DNA of 64,000 nucleotides from Burkholderia sp. GAS332. Lineage in GTDB: Bacteria > Pseudomonadota > Gammaproteobacteria > Burkholderiales > Burkholderiaceae. Under the pieces are notes generated by a model that did not search any database, was not told the origin of the DNA, and worked only from the letters and a program-made list of their open reading frames with translations. Made by a program: the position numbers and the translations under genes. How positions within the stretch are numbered: position 1 is the stretch's first letter; every line of letters begins with the position of its first letter. The stretch lies in contig FSRV01000001.1 in NCBI GenBank assembly GCA_900142905.1, positions 3,224,001 through 3,288,000 on the forward strand, in the 5' to 3' direction. Shown in pieces: positions 1 through 8,898 of this stretch.

Positions 1-897
1 AAGCCGGTAGTAAAGATCGGCGCGGAACGTGCCGTCCTTGACCAGTTGCGGCAGATGTTTGTTGGTCGCCGCCACCAGCCGGAAATCGAGCTTCACGGGC
101 GTGGCCGAACCGATTCGCGTGACCGCGCTGTCTTCGAGGACGCGCAGTAGCTTGACCTGCTGGTAGAGCGGCAGATCACCGATTTCGTCGAGGAACAGCG
201 TGCCGCCGTCAGACTGCTCGAAGTAGCCCTTGTGCGCGACCACCGCGCCCGTGAACGAGCCCTTGGAGTGGCCGAAGAACAGCGATTCGAACAGGCCGTC
301 CGGAATCGCGCCGCAGTTCACCGCGACGAACGGCCCCTGGCCGTAGCGGGTATGTTTTTCGTGCAGCAGTTGCGCGATGCGCTCCTTGCCGACGCCGGTT
401 TCGCCGTGCACCAGCACGCTCGTGTCGCAGTCGGCAAACGTGTCGACTTCGTGCAACAGCGCCTGCATGCACTCCGAGTTGGCGATCATCGCGTCCGACT
501 CGTGCGTCTTGGCGCTGTGCGCGCGCAGTTGCAACACGAGCTTCATGACCATGCCGCGCAATTCGGCGCAGGTGAAGTCGAGCGGCAGGATGTGCGAATA
601 GTCGGACGGGTAAGTCGCCGGGTCATGGTCGCGCGGCGCGGCGCCGACCCACACCACGGGAATGCCGTGCGCGGCCTGCCAGTCGCGCATGAGCAGCGCG
701 CCGCTGTCGATCACCGATACGCTGATGATCGCAAGCGACGGCCGCAGCGCGGTCCGCTCAGGCGAGATCGCAATATCGTCCGCGCGGATCACTTCGACGT
801 CGAAGCTCGCCAAGCAGCGCGCGACCCGGTCGACAATGTCGGCCTTGCCCTCCCAGACGTAGATATCGAGTTCCTCGATTTTGGGGTTGGTTCTCAT
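1..897 (-). CDS. Sigma-54-dependent enhancer-binding regulator, cut by left window edge
   Basis: This is an NtrC-family AAA+ activator of sigma-54 RNA polymerase. About 299 N-terminal codons are present; the rest of the AAA+ domain and any DNA-binding domain lie outside the window. Residues about 1-130 look like a receiver-type fold, but where the phospho-acceptor Asp should end the third strand the sequence reads [10 protein letters not shown], so phosphorylation is doubtful. The AAA+ part shows Walker A GETGVGKE, the sigma-54 contact loop GSFTGA (a GAFTGA variant) and Walker [10 protein letters not shown]. It follows tadG by 15 bp on the same strand, so it is probably the last gene of the Tad operon. 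It is the obvious candidate to act at the sigma-54 promoter near 13.28 kb (inference). The start ATG at 895-897 is the first in frame. Confidence 0.9.
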   Translation of the reverse strand, partial: MRTNPKIEELDIYVWEGKADIVDRVARCLASFDVEVIRADDIAISPERTALRPSLAIISVSVIDSGALLMRDWQAAHGIPVVWVGAAPRDHDPATYPSDYSHILPLDFTCAELRGMVMKLVLQLRAHSAKTHESDAMIANSECMQALLHEVDTFADCDTSVLVHGETGVGKERIAQLLHEKHTRYGQGPFVAVNCGAIPDGLFESLFFGHSKGSFTGAVVAHKGYFEQSDGGTLFLDEIGDLPLYQQVKLLRVLEDSAVTRIGSATPVKLDFRLVAATNKHLPQLVKDGTFRADLYYRL

Positions 898-912
898 CTT
901 GTCTTGGTTACG

Positions 913-2772
913 CTAGTTGACCAGTTGCGAAACGCCGCATGTCAGCGACATGTTATGGAGCGTGGCGGTGCCGACTTGTACGCCTAACAGCGAGAGTGTC
1001 GGGACGAGCACGGTGTCGAGCAGGCTGAACACGGGCTGCAGCAGCGGTGTCAGAACAGCGGCGACCGCAGTCAGAATCGGCTGCAGCAGCGACGAAATAT
1101 CGATCAGGTTATTGAGAAGCGAAATGTCCAGCGCGTGAGGCAACGCGTTCAGCAATTGCGAACTGAAGATGGCGACCGCGCTCCCGACCTGATTGGAATT
1201 GGCGCTCGCCACTACGTCGAAGCTGCCCGACGAGCCGTTGATGACAATCGGCGTGGTACCCGGCGTCAAGGTCAAGGGACCGATGCCGTGCACGATGACG
1301 TTGGCCACCTGCGCCGTGAAGCCGAGCAATGTCGCCGTGATGGAGGCCAGTTTGATCGGGGAGGCATAGACCGCCGCGGTGACGGGCGCGGTGACCGGCA
1401 CCGTACACTGCACACTGCCGCCAGACAGACAGGCCGCCGCGATGCCCGGCGTCACCTGCAGCGTTGCGTTGGTGGCCGCCTTGGTGCTTTCGCAATCGAC
1501 CGCCGTGAGGCTCGCGGTGCCGGGCCCGACGGCCAGCGTGACCACGAGCGGCGTGCTGAGCGCGGAGATCGACGCGGATACCAGCGGCGCCAAGCCCACG
1601 GTCAACGTCGGCAGCGGAACCGGCGCCAGCGTGACGGTCGCGTTGATCACCGCCGTGCGAGCCTGTGTGCGGGGCACGGCATTGGCACCGGTCCCCACCG
1701 TCCCGCCCTCGCCCACCGCCAGAGCCGGCGGATTGAGGACCTGCAGCGAGAGTCCCAGCACGCCGGGCAGGCTAGCCGCCACGTTGATCACCGGTGCATT
1801 GCCCACGGTGCCGTCCGGACTGCGCTGCGCGATCTGCGCGGCGACCAGCAACGCGTCGAACGCGTTGATGGTCGCTGTTGCTGCGGCATTGGGATTGGCG
1901 AGCCCAAGCGCGAGCAACCCGGGCGCGGACTGGCCGCCATCGCCCACGGTGATGTTCTGACCGCCAGGAATCGCGACGGCCAGCGTCTGCAGAATCGCCG
2001 CATTCACGGTATCGCCGCCGGCCTGCAACGCATTGACCATCGCGACCATCAGCGTCTGGTAACTCACCGTCGTGGCAAGCAGGCCCTGCACGTTCGCCGC
2101 GCCCAGCGCGACCATCAGGTTCTGGATTGAGACATGCGCGGTGGCCAGGCTCTGCATGTCTCCCACGCTGAGCGACACGCTCGTTTTTAGCAACCCGCCA
2201 AGGATCGCGTTCAACAGCGCCGATTGTTGGGTGTTGATCGTCGCGATACCGGTACTCAGCGAGAACGCATCGATGTTGGACGCCAGCGCGGTGGACGTCG
2301 CCGTCACGGTGCGCGACGGCCCGAGGAAGAAATAAGGTACGACCTGGCTCGTCTGCACCTGCACCGCATTGAACGGATTGCCGGTTGTGCCGAAGTAGGT
2401 ACTGGTACTCGTATCCCAGCGTCCGCAGGTCGTGCTGAGGAGGGTGTTGGTGCCGTCGGCGGTGAAGCCGTTGGAAGCCGCATTCTGCTGCGCGGCCGTG
2501 GTCGCCGTCGTGCAGGCACCCGGCGTGCTGAGGACCTGAACCGCAGCCATCGCCGCCAGATCCGCCGTGCGCTGTAACTCCCTGCGCACGAAATACAGAT
2601 TGCCAATGTCGATCGCGCCGAGCGCCGCGATTGCGATGCTCAGCCAGATCACCGCCAGAATCGCGACCGCGCCGTGCTGGCGGCGCGCGCCAGGCATCGA
2701 CGTGCCGCCACGCCGCGCGCGAAGCGAGCGCGGATAGTGAGCGGCCACGGCAAAGGTCGAGGGTTTGCGCAT
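913..2772 (-). CDS. tadG: TadG-like Flp pilus assembly protein
   Basis: A protein of 619 residues. Near the N-terminus, after a short basic stretch, is one membrane segment (VAILAVIWLSIAIAALGAI) followed by DIGNLYFVRRELQRTADLAA, typical of the TadG/TadE-like pseudopilin region. The remaining roughly 500 residues are Ala/Val/Thr/Leu-rich and predicted extracytoplasmic, with few Cys. TadG proteins are minor components that anchor or support Flp pilus assembly in the envelope. The start chosen (ATG at 2770-2772) lies just beyond the TGA of the preceding DUF3613 gene; an upstream in-frame start would overlap that gene. The long C-terminal part is poorly conserved in the family, so its role is unknown. 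Confidence 0.8.
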   Translation of the reverse strand: MRKPSTFAVAAHYPRSLRARRGGTSMPGARRQHGAVAILAVIWLSIAIAALGAIDIGNLYFVRRELQRTADLAAMAAVQVLSTPGACTTATTAAQQNAASNGFTADGTNTLLSTTCGRWDTSTSTYFGTTGNPFNAVQVQTSQVVPYFFLGPSRTVTATSTALASNIDAFSLSTGIATINTQQSALLNAILGGLLKTSVSLSVGDMQSLATAHVSIQNLMVALGAANVQGLLATTVSYQTLMVAMVNALQAGGDTVNAAILQTLAVAIPGGQNITVGDGGQSAPGLLALGLANPNAAATATINAFDALLVAAQIAQRSPDGTVGNAPVINVAASLPGVLGLSLQVLNPPALAVGEGGTVGTGANAVPRTQARTAVINATVTLAPVPLPTLTVGLAPLVSASISALSTPLVVTLAVGPGTASLTAVDCESTKAATNATLQVTPGIAAACLSGGSVQCTVPVTAPVTAAVYASPIKLASITATLLGFTAQVANVIVHGIGPLTLTPGTTPIVINGSSGSFDVVASANSNQVGSAVAIFSSQLLNALPHALDISLLNNLIDISSLLQPILTAVAAVLTPLLQPVFSLLDTVLVPTLSLLGVQVGTATLHNMSLTCGVSQLVN

Positions 2773-2773
2773 G

Positions 2774-3160
2774 TCAGTTCGAACCGATGCCAGGGCCCGT
2801 CCCGCCGGTTGCGCCCATCGCGCCACCACCGCTGCCGCTGCCCGTACTCAGCGCCGACCCGTACAGGTCGGGAATCTTGCTCTTGAAGGATTCCATGTAA
2901 CGACGGTAAGCAAGCCCGGCTTCGGCGCCGAGCATCGGCAGCGCGGGCGCGCCTTGCGCGTTACTGCTTTGCAGGTCGAGCCATGCGCGCGTCGAGTGAC
3001 CGATTTCGCTGGCGCGAACCGGCGGCTGCGCAGCCTCCACCGGCTGAGCGGCGTCGCCCGTCTGCGCAACCGCTGAAGCAGCCACACCCATCGCGACACC
3101 GAAACACAGCACCCACTGCACCGATGCCTTGCCGCCCCGCTTCGTTGTTCTGTTTTTCAT
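2774..3160 (-). CDS. DUF3613 family periplasmic protein of the Tad locus
   Basis: A protein of 128 residues with an N-terminal signal peptide (hydrophobic VLCFGVAMGVAASAVA, likely cleavage after AVAQT). A short conserved core (STRAWLDLQ, then AYRRYMESFKSKIPD) is followed by a Gly/Ser-rich tail. The core resembles DUF3613 proteins, which are regularly encoded in betaproteobacterial Tad loci between tadD and tadG; no biochemical role is known to me. The start is the ATG at 3158-3160, which gives the signal peptide; longer in-frame starts add a basic, non-signal extension and are unlikely. It sits between tadD and tadG in the same operon. Confidence 0.7.
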   Translation of the reverse strand: MKNRTTKRGGKASVQWVLCFGVAMGVAASAVAQTGDAAQPVEAAQPPVRASEIGHSTRAWLDLQSSNAQGAPALPMLGAEAGLAYRRYMESFKSKIPDLYGSALSTGSGSGGGAMGATGGTGPGIGSN

Positions 3161-3197
3161 CTCGACTCCCCTGATTGCCTGATCGGTCACGGCGCGA

Positions 3198-4079
3198 TCA
3201 CTGCGCGAAACGCTGCAACACACGCGGCGCCGGTTCGATACCCTGCGCGCTCGCGACCGTGCCGGTGCTTGCGCCCGCCTGCCCGAACTGTTGTTGTGGT
3301 TGCGCCAGCGACCCACGAGCTTGCGCGCGTCCCGCCACGGCTACCTTCGCTGCATCGCTGCGAATTGCCGCACGCACGTCCGGCGTGAATTTCTGCTGAT
3401 TCATCACCGCCAGCGCCTGCGCCTGGTCGCCGTTGGCGAGCAGATAAAGCACCATGTTGCTGACGATCTTCTGATTGTTCTGATCGAGTTCGGCCGCCTT
3501 CATGAGTGGCACCCGCGCGCCGTTCACATCGCCGTCGCGCAGCCGCGCATAGCCGAGATCCGACAGGGTCACCGCATCGGTCGGCGCGAGCTGCGCGGCC
3601 TGCTGCAGTTCCTGCGCGGCATGCGCAAAGTCACCGGCCGCGCCGGCGATCAGACCGAGTCCGCGATAGCCGCGCGCGGCGAGCGGTGTCTTCCGCAGTT
3701 GTCCGTACGCCGTCGCGGCGGCGTCGGGTTGATCGGTCATCCGCAACGCGTCGGCGCGCAGCAAAATCGTATCGGGGCTCACGCCGTACTGTTTTTCGTA
3801 CGCGTCGATATGCGCGAGCGAGGCGAAGTAAAGCCCCCGCGACTGCATCTGGTCGATCAGTCCAAGGTACATGCCGGGCGTGTCCGGCGCAGGATCGCGA
3901 TTGGCTTGCTCGGCCATCGCCGCACGTTCGGCCTGCGGCCCGACGCCGTAACCCACGAGGTCTTTGGACGCGCACGCGCCGAGCAGAGAGAAAACAACCA
4001 GCGCCACCGTGCAGCACGCAGCGCGGCGAGCGCTTTGGGCCGGGCGCGTCAGAAGTTCGAACGATAGACAGTGAGTCAT
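3198..4079 (-). CDS. tadD: TadD-like TPR lipoprotein
   Basis: A protein of 293 residues. Its N-terminal hydrophobic segment ends in the lipobox LLGAC, so it is a predicted lipoprotein. The body has at least three tetratricopeptide-type repeats (for example around LARHLAHIDAYEKQYG-type helices, RGYRGLGLIAGAAGDFAHAA and VTLSDLGYARLRDGDVNGA). The C-terminus is Gln/Ala-rich. TadD lipoproteins act in Tad secretion as pilotin-like or scaffold factors for the outer-membrane part of the machine. The start ATG at 4077-4079 gives a lipoprotein signal; 10 bp separate it from the tadC stop. Confidence 0.85.
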   Translation of the reverse strand: MTHCLSFELLTRPAQSARRAACCTVALVVFSLLGACASKDLVGYGVGPQAERAAMAEQANRDPAPDTPGMYLGLIDQMQSRGLYFASLAHIDAYEKQYGVSPDTILLRADALRMTDQPDAAATAYGQLRKTPLAARGYRGLGLIAGAAGDFAHAAQELQQAAQLAPTDAVTLSDLGYARLRDGDVNGARVPLMKAAELDQNNQKIVSNMVLYLLANGDQAQALAVMNQQKFTPDVRAAIRSDAAKVAVAGRAQARGSLAQPQQQFGQAGASTGTVASAQGIEPAPRVLQRFAQ

Positions 4080-4089
4080 TGCAAAATCC

Positions 4090-5103
4090 TTACCGATGCA
4101 TCGCACGCAGCGAATGCTTGACAGCCAGTACACCCGGGCCGGCGGTAACGATCATCAGCGCGGGCAACAACGTGACGATCATCACACCCGTCATCTTCAC
4201 GGCGAGACGGCCAATGCGTTCGCGCAACATCGCCCGGCGCGATTCGCGCAAGCGGTCGCCGAACTGCTTGAGCGGTTCCTGCACGGCGCCGCCATGCCGG
4301 TCAACCTGTATCAGCAGACGCACGACCGCGCGCAAATCTTCGTTGTCGTAACTCGAGGCGAGCCGGTTCAGCGACTGCTCGCGCGTGCGACCGGTTGCGA
4401 ACTGGCGCTGCGCGATTTCCAGCTCGCTCGACAGCACCGGCAGCATCGTGCGGAAATCGTTGACCATCACCTGCAAGCTTTGATCGAGCGACAGACCCAC
4501 ACCCTGCAGCAAGCGCAGCAGATCGACCAGCAACGGCAATTCGTCGACCACGCCTAGCCGGCGCTTGCTGGCACGCCGCTTCAGCAGGATCTTCGGCACC
4601 ATGAAGCCGACCACGACTGAGATGATCACCAGCGTGATGTAGCGCGTGCCGTCCAGATGGTTGCGCGCGAGGGCGCCGATCAACGCCGGCAGCACCAGCG
4701 CGCCCAGCAGCCGCGCCACCAGAAACAGGCCGCGTGTGCGCGTATCCACGAAACCGCACTGCTCAAGCAACTGGCGGTCTTCCTCAGCCACGATCTGGCG
4801 GCCGAAAGGCGTGTCGAGCCAGCGAATCCCGGTGTGCGCAAAGCGCTCAAGCAGCCCTTTGAAACCCTTGGGCTGGACGTTTCGCAAAGCCGCGTTCGAG
4901 GCGCCCTGAGCACCGTCCACGCCACGCGCAGCCGCCGCGGCCGCGAGCGCCGCGGTCTGCAGCGCGCGTTCGTCGAGCGCGTGTGTAAGCGTGCGTTCGC
5001 TGCGCCGCACGGCGGCCACGCGCGCCAGTACCAACCCGGCGAGCAGCAGCAGCGCGAGCGCGGCCAGAGCCAACGCGAGAGCGACGAGTTGGTAAGCTTG
5101 CAT
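4090..5103 (-). CDS. tadC: Flp pilus inner-membrane platform protein TadC
   Basis: A protein of 337 residues of the type II secretion F (GspF/TadC) family. It has an N-terminal membrane anchor, a central region with two or more membrane segments (LGALVLPALIGALA and ITLVIISVVVGFMVP), a cytosolic T2SSF domain (DELPLLVDLLRLLQGVGLSL) and a C-terminal membrane segment. With TadB it forms the inner-membrane platform that couples the TadA ATPase to Flp pilin assembly. The start ATG at 5101-5103 is 2 bp from the tadB stop, showing tight coupling. A much longer open frame upstream is the shadow of tadB and is not used. Confidence 0.92.
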   Translation of the reverse strand: MQAYQLVALALALAALALLLLAGLVLARVAAVRRSERTLTHALDERALQTAALAAAAAARGVDGAQGASNAALRNVQPKGFKGLLERFAHTGIRWLDTPFGRQIVAEEDRQLLEQCGFVDTRTRGLFLVARLLGALVLPALIGALARNHLDGTRYITLVIISVVVGFMVPKILLKRRASKRRLGVVDELPLLVDLLRLLQGVGLSLDQSLQVMVNDFRTMLPVLSSELEIAQRQFATGRTREQSLNRLASSYDNEDLRAVVRLLIQVDRHGGAVQEPLKQFGDRLRESRRAMLRERIGRLAVKMTGVMIVTLLPALMIVTAGPGVLAVKHSLRAMHR

Positions 5104-5105
5104 CG

Positions 5106-6128
5106 TCAACTCCTCAGACTCGCGAGGCGATAGAGAAAATAAGCGCCGGCTATCTGCAAGCCGAACGCCAGGTAGACGAGCTGCCGCCCGCTCGGATCGA
5201 ACCACATCGACGCGAAATAACGGGGATTGGAGAGGATCAGAAAACCGCCGATACCGATCGGCAGCATCGCCAGTACCCACGACGACAGCCGCGTTTCCGC
5301 CGACATCGCCACGAGTTCGCGCTCGGCCTGTTCGAGATCGCGCATGAACGAGGACATGCGGTCGAGCATCACGTCGGCGCGGCCGCCGTACTTGACCGAG
5401 AGGCGCAGCACGGCACCGACCAGTTCGAGCTCGCGCACGCCATAGATCACCGCGACCTGGGATAGCGCACGATCGATTTCGACACCGGTGCGCAGCATCC
5501 GCGACACATAGTCCAGACATTCGCGCAGCGGCGCTTCAGTGTTTTGCAGCGCGGTCTGAAACGCGGCCGGCACGCTATTGCCGAGCGTAATCAAACGCAC
5601 GATTCCGTCGAGAAACAGCGGCAATTGCCGCACGATCAGTTGACGGCGCTTGTTCGCGCGCATCGCCAGCAGAAAATAGACGAACATCGCGCACGCAATC
5701 AACGTCGCGCCGGCTGCGAGCAGGCCGCCGACAATCGCGGCCCAGGTGCACAGCAGCAACGTGATGGCGCCGACAATGACGACAGGCCCCTTGGCGCGGG
5801 CAATCCCCGCGCGAGCCATCGCGTGTCGCACCATAAAGCGCACCCGCGCTTGCAGGTAGCGCGCATGCTCGAGCCAGCCCGCGTCGGCCGCCGGCGCTTG
5901 CGGCACGATCGCGGCAGACGCCGCGGCGGCTCGCGCGGGCGCGACGCGCGCATTGCCCACCGCACCGCTCGCCCCCGCACCGGCCGGCATGGCCGCCGCC
6001 ATGCGGCTATCGATATAGCGCTCAGTGCTCACCTGGTCTTTGCGTTGCGCGCCACGCTGCCATAACAGCAACGCAAGCGCCGCGCATAGCAGCGCGAGCG
6101 CCGCGACGACCAGTGCCACGCTAGACAT
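5106..6128 (-). CDS. tadB: Flp pilus inner-membrane platform protein TadB
   Basis: A protein of 340 residues. It has an N-terminal membrane segment (VALVVAALALLCAALALLLW), an Ala-rich linker, a membrane hairpin (VIVGAITLLLCTWAAIVGGL), a T2SSF domain (LPLFLDGIVRLITLGNSVPA, then ERELVAMSAETRLSSWVL) and C-terminal membrane segments. It is the TadB partner of TadC in the platform of the Tad machine. The start ATG at 6126-6128 overlaps the end of tadA by 8 bp, consistent with translational coupling. Open frame continues far upstream only as the antisense-like shadow of tadA codons. Confidence 0.92.
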   Translation of the reverse strand: MSSVALVVAALALLCAALALLLWQRGAQRKDQVSTERYIDSRMAAAMPAGAGASGAVGNARVAPARAAAASAAIVPQAPAADAGWLEHARYLQARVRFMVRHAMARAGIARAKGPVVIVGAITLLLCTWAAIVGGLLAAGATLIACAMFVYFLLAMRANKRRQLIVRQLPLFLDGIVRLITLGNSVPAAFQTALQNTEAPLRECLDYVSRMLRTGVEIDRALSQVAVIYGVRELELVGAVLRLSVKYGGRADVMLDRMSSFMRDLEQAERELVAMSAETRLSSWVLAMLPIGIGGFLILSNPRYFASMWFDPSGRQLVYLAFGLQIAGAYFLYRLASLRS

Positions 6129-7524
6129 TGAAGCCTCCGCCGAAGCCGCCGCTACCGCCGCCTCCGAAGCCACCGCCGCCGAAACCGCCACCGCCGCCGA
6201 AGCCCGCGTTGCCGAAGCCGCTCTGCATCTCGCCAGCGCCCAGCGTCTGACGGAAACGCGCCAGTTTCGGCGAGTGCGGATGAATGCCAAGCGACACCCA
6301 GTTATCGAGTTCATCGCCCTCGGCGGTCGCGACCGGCTCGTAGCGATAGAGCTCCTGAGTCGCGATGATGTTGTCCGACAGACCCGTGACTTCGGTGATC
6401 GACAGAATCCGCCGGCGCCCGTTCGAGAGCCGGCCGATCTGCACGATGAAGTCGATTGCATTGGCGATCTGCCGGCGCAAGCTCGACTCGGTGCCCTGGA
6501 AGCCCGCAAAACCGGCCAGCATTTCAAGGCGGTACAGACATTCGCGCGGCGAGCTGGCGTGCACGGTGCCCATCGAGCCGTCGTGGCCGGTGTTCATCGC
6601 CTGCAGCATTTCGAGCACCTCACCGCCGCGCACTTCGCCGACGATGATGCGGTCCGGCCGCATCCGCAAGGTATTGCGCAACAGATCGCGAATCGTCACG
6701 ACGCCCGCGCCGTCGAACCCGCCCGGCCGGCTTTCGAGCCGCACCACATGCGGGTGATTCAGCGACAGTTCGGCCGTGTCCTCGATCGTGACGACCCGCT
6801 CCGGCTCGGGAATGTGAAACGCCAGCGCATTGAGCAGCGAGGTCTTGCCCGAGCTCGTGCCGCCGGACACCAGGATGTTGCAGCGCGCGGCGACCGCCGC
6901 ATCGAGCAACGCGCCGATTTCCGGGTTGTAGGTGCCGTTCGCAAGCAGATCCTCGGGACGCATCGGGTCTTTACGGAACTTACGAATCGAGACGATCGGC
7001 CCGTCGATCGACAGCGGTTCGATCACGACATTCACACGCCCACCGTTCGGCAGGCGCGCGTCGACCATCGGATTCGATTCGTCCAGCCGCCGCCCGATCG
7101 GCGCGAGAATGCGCCGCACGATGCGCAGCAGATGCGCATTGTCGGCAAAGCGCACCTGAATCTTGGTCAGGATGCCGTGACGCGACACATACACGTCGTT
7201 GTAGCCGTTGATCAGAATATCTTCGACGGCCGGGTCAGCGAGCAGATCCTCGATCGGCCCGAAGCCCGCCAGCTCCTTGGTCAGCGCCTCGGCGATCGAG
7301 CGCACTTCGCTCTCGTTGATCGGTATCCGGCGCAGCCGCACGAAACTGTCCATCTCCAGATCGACGAACTGGTTGATCGCGTTACGCGACCAGCGGCCGA
7401 ACTCGGAGCCGAGTTCCTCGATACGCGTCAACAGGTGTTCGTGCGCAGCGTTCTTGATGTCCTGGAACTGCTGGCTATGCGCGAACGAAGGCGCGTCGTC
7501 GGCAAATTCGATTTCTTTTGCCAT
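6121..7524 (-). CDS. tadA: Tad secretion ATPase TadA (CpaF family)
   Basis: A protein of 467 residues, the GspE/VirB11-type hexameric ATPase that powers Flp pilus assembly at the cytosolic face of the inner membrane. Walker A is SGGTSSGKTS at about residues 220-229, the Asp box lies around VTIEDTAELSL, Walker B is RIIVGEVRGGE at about 292-302, and the His-box region is NTGHDGSMGTVHA at about 311-323. An N-terminal helical domain covers residues 1-90. The last 32 residues are almost pure Gly and Phe with Ser and Asn, which I do not know as a usual part of the family. The gene lies 3 bp after tadZ. Confidence 0.95.
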   Translation of the reverse strand: MAKEIEFADDAPSFAHSQQFQDIKNAAHEHLLTRIEELGSEFGRWSRNAINQFVDLEMDSFVRLRRIPINESEVRSIAEALTKELAGFGPIEDLLADPAVEDILINGYNDVYVSRHGILTKIQVRFADNAHLLRIVRRILAPIGRRLDESNPMVDARLPNGGRVNVVIEPLSIDGPIVSIRKFRKDPMRPEDLLANGTYNPEIGALLDAAVAARCNILVSGGTSSGKTSLLNALAFHIPEPERVVTIEDTAELSLNHPHVVRLESRPGGFDGAGVVTIRDLLRNTLRMRPDRIIVGEVRGGEVLEMLQAMNTGHDGSMGTVHASSPRECLYRLEMLAGFAGFQGTESSLRRQIANAIDFIVQIGRLSNGRRRILSITEVTGLSDNIIATQELYRYEPVATAEGDELDNWVSLGIHPHSPKLARFRQTLGAGEMQSGFGNAGFGGGGGFGGGGFGGGGSGGFGGGFNV

Positions 7525-7527
7525 CGT

Positions 7528-8766
7528 CTATGACCGCTTGTAAGTGGTTGGAATGAAGCGCTTGAGCGCGCCGAGCGCGGATTTGCCGCGTGCCTGAGCG
7601 GCAGCGCAGTCGCCGCCGAGCCGCTCGATCAACGGTTCGAGTGCGCGCACGTACGGATCGCGCGCCGCGACATCAGCCAGCAGATGCCCCTGGTTGACCG
7701 CCTGGCCGAGCGTGATGCGCCGCTCCGGCAAAGTGACAAGCAAGGGGATCTCCAGACGCTGGGCGATCTGTGCGGCGGCGAGACCGAGGTCCGCGTCGAA
7801 TTTGTTGACGATCAACTGCACGTTCGACGTATCCACGCCCTCTTCGCGCAGCGCGTCTAGCACGGTGACCGCCGAGACGATCGAGGCCACGCCCTGATCG
7901 CACACCAGCCAGGTTTCGTCGGCGGCCTGCACGACGTGAGCGATGAACTCGCTGTTCGTGAAGCCGCCGAGGTCGACGATCTGCTGGTCGAAGAACGCAC
8001 GCAGCCGGTTCAGCAAGCCAATCGACGAGGAATACGACACCTCGCGCATGTCAGCAAGATTCGGCGGCAGCGTGGTGAGCGCGAGGCCGCTCGAATGGTG
8101 CGACAGCGCCGTATGGACGAAAGTCTGGTCGAAGCGGCGCAGGTTGCGCACGGCTTCGACGAAATTGAATTCGCTGCGCGTGTTCAGGAGCAGCGAGCCG
8201 TCACCGGCCGGCAAGCCGAGATCGAGCAAGGCGGCCTGCCGTCCTTGCGCGACGTCGCGCCGTTGCAGCATCACCGCGAGGTTCGCGGCCAGCGTGCTCA
8301 CGCCCATGCCGATGCGCGCGCCCAGCAGCGCGGTGACGTGGCCATGGCGGCTGACCGGTTCGACGAGGTTGTCCAGTACCTGGCGCGTGATCCGCAACGC
8401 GTCTTCGGCGGGCGCGGACAGGTCGATGAAATCGCGCACGCCGGCACGCAGTGCGGCCAAGGCGCTTTCGGGCTCGGCAAGCGAGCCGAGTGCGACGATC
8501 TGCATGCCGGGATAGGCCGTGCGCACCGCGCTCGCCGCGGCACTTGCGGCTGCGGCGCGGCCGCCGGAAAAGTCGACGAATACCAGCGACGGGTTCAGCG
8601 CCGCAATGCGCTGCATCAGCATCGATGGATCGAGTGTGGCCGCTTCGACCACACCCGCGCCCACCAGCGTACCGGCGAGCCAATGCACGTGTTCGTCGGC
8701 CAGCGACGCGAACACGAAATAATCGGTGACCGCCCGTTCAGTCAATGAATGCGTTCTCGCGTTCAT
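7528..8766 (-). CDS. tadZ: TadZ/CpaE-like pilus localisation ATPase
   Basis: A protein of 412 residues with an atypical receiver-like N-terminal domain (residues about 15-135, including LVFVDFSGG) and a ParA/MinD-like domain. The P-loop is deviant: ALLGARIGMGVSTLAANLA, lacking the usual KGG start. Later motifs include VDLGGFTN and LIVNKFD. TadZ/CpaE proteins place the Tad machine, often at a pole. The start at 8764-8766 is supported by AAGGA eight bases upstream; a second ATG nine bases earlier would place that ribosome site too close. It lies 132 bp after the secretin gene and 3 bp before tadA. Confidence 0.88.
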   Translation of the reverse strand: MNARTHSLTERAVTDYFVFASLADEHVHWLAGTLVGAGVVEAATLDPSMLMQRIAALNPSLVFVDFSGGRAAAASAAASAVRTAYPGMQIVALGSLAEPESALAALRAGVRDFIDLSAPAEDALRITRQVLDNLVEPVSRHGHVTALLGARIGMGVSTLAANLAVMLQRRDVAQGRQAALLDLGLPAGDGSLLLNTRSEFNFVEAVRNLRRFDQTFVHTALSHHSSGLALTTLPPNLADMREVSYSSSIGLLNRLRAFFDQQIVDLGGFTNSEFIAHVVQAADETWLVCDQGVASIVSAVTVLDALREEGVDTSNVQLIVNKFDADLGLAAAQIAQRLEIPLLVTLPERRITLGQAVNQGHLLADVAARDPYVRALEPLIERLGGDCAAAQARGKSALGALKRFIPTTYKRS

Positions 8767-8898
8767 GTTGGACATCCTTTTGCGGCATCGGCTGCAAAGC
8801 CACCGCGTCGTACTGCTTGCCAGCGGACGCACGCGGTTCGCACGCACGCTGGCTCACTGCTCCACCGATCCGGCGCGCCGTCTGGGCGCCCGCCGGCT

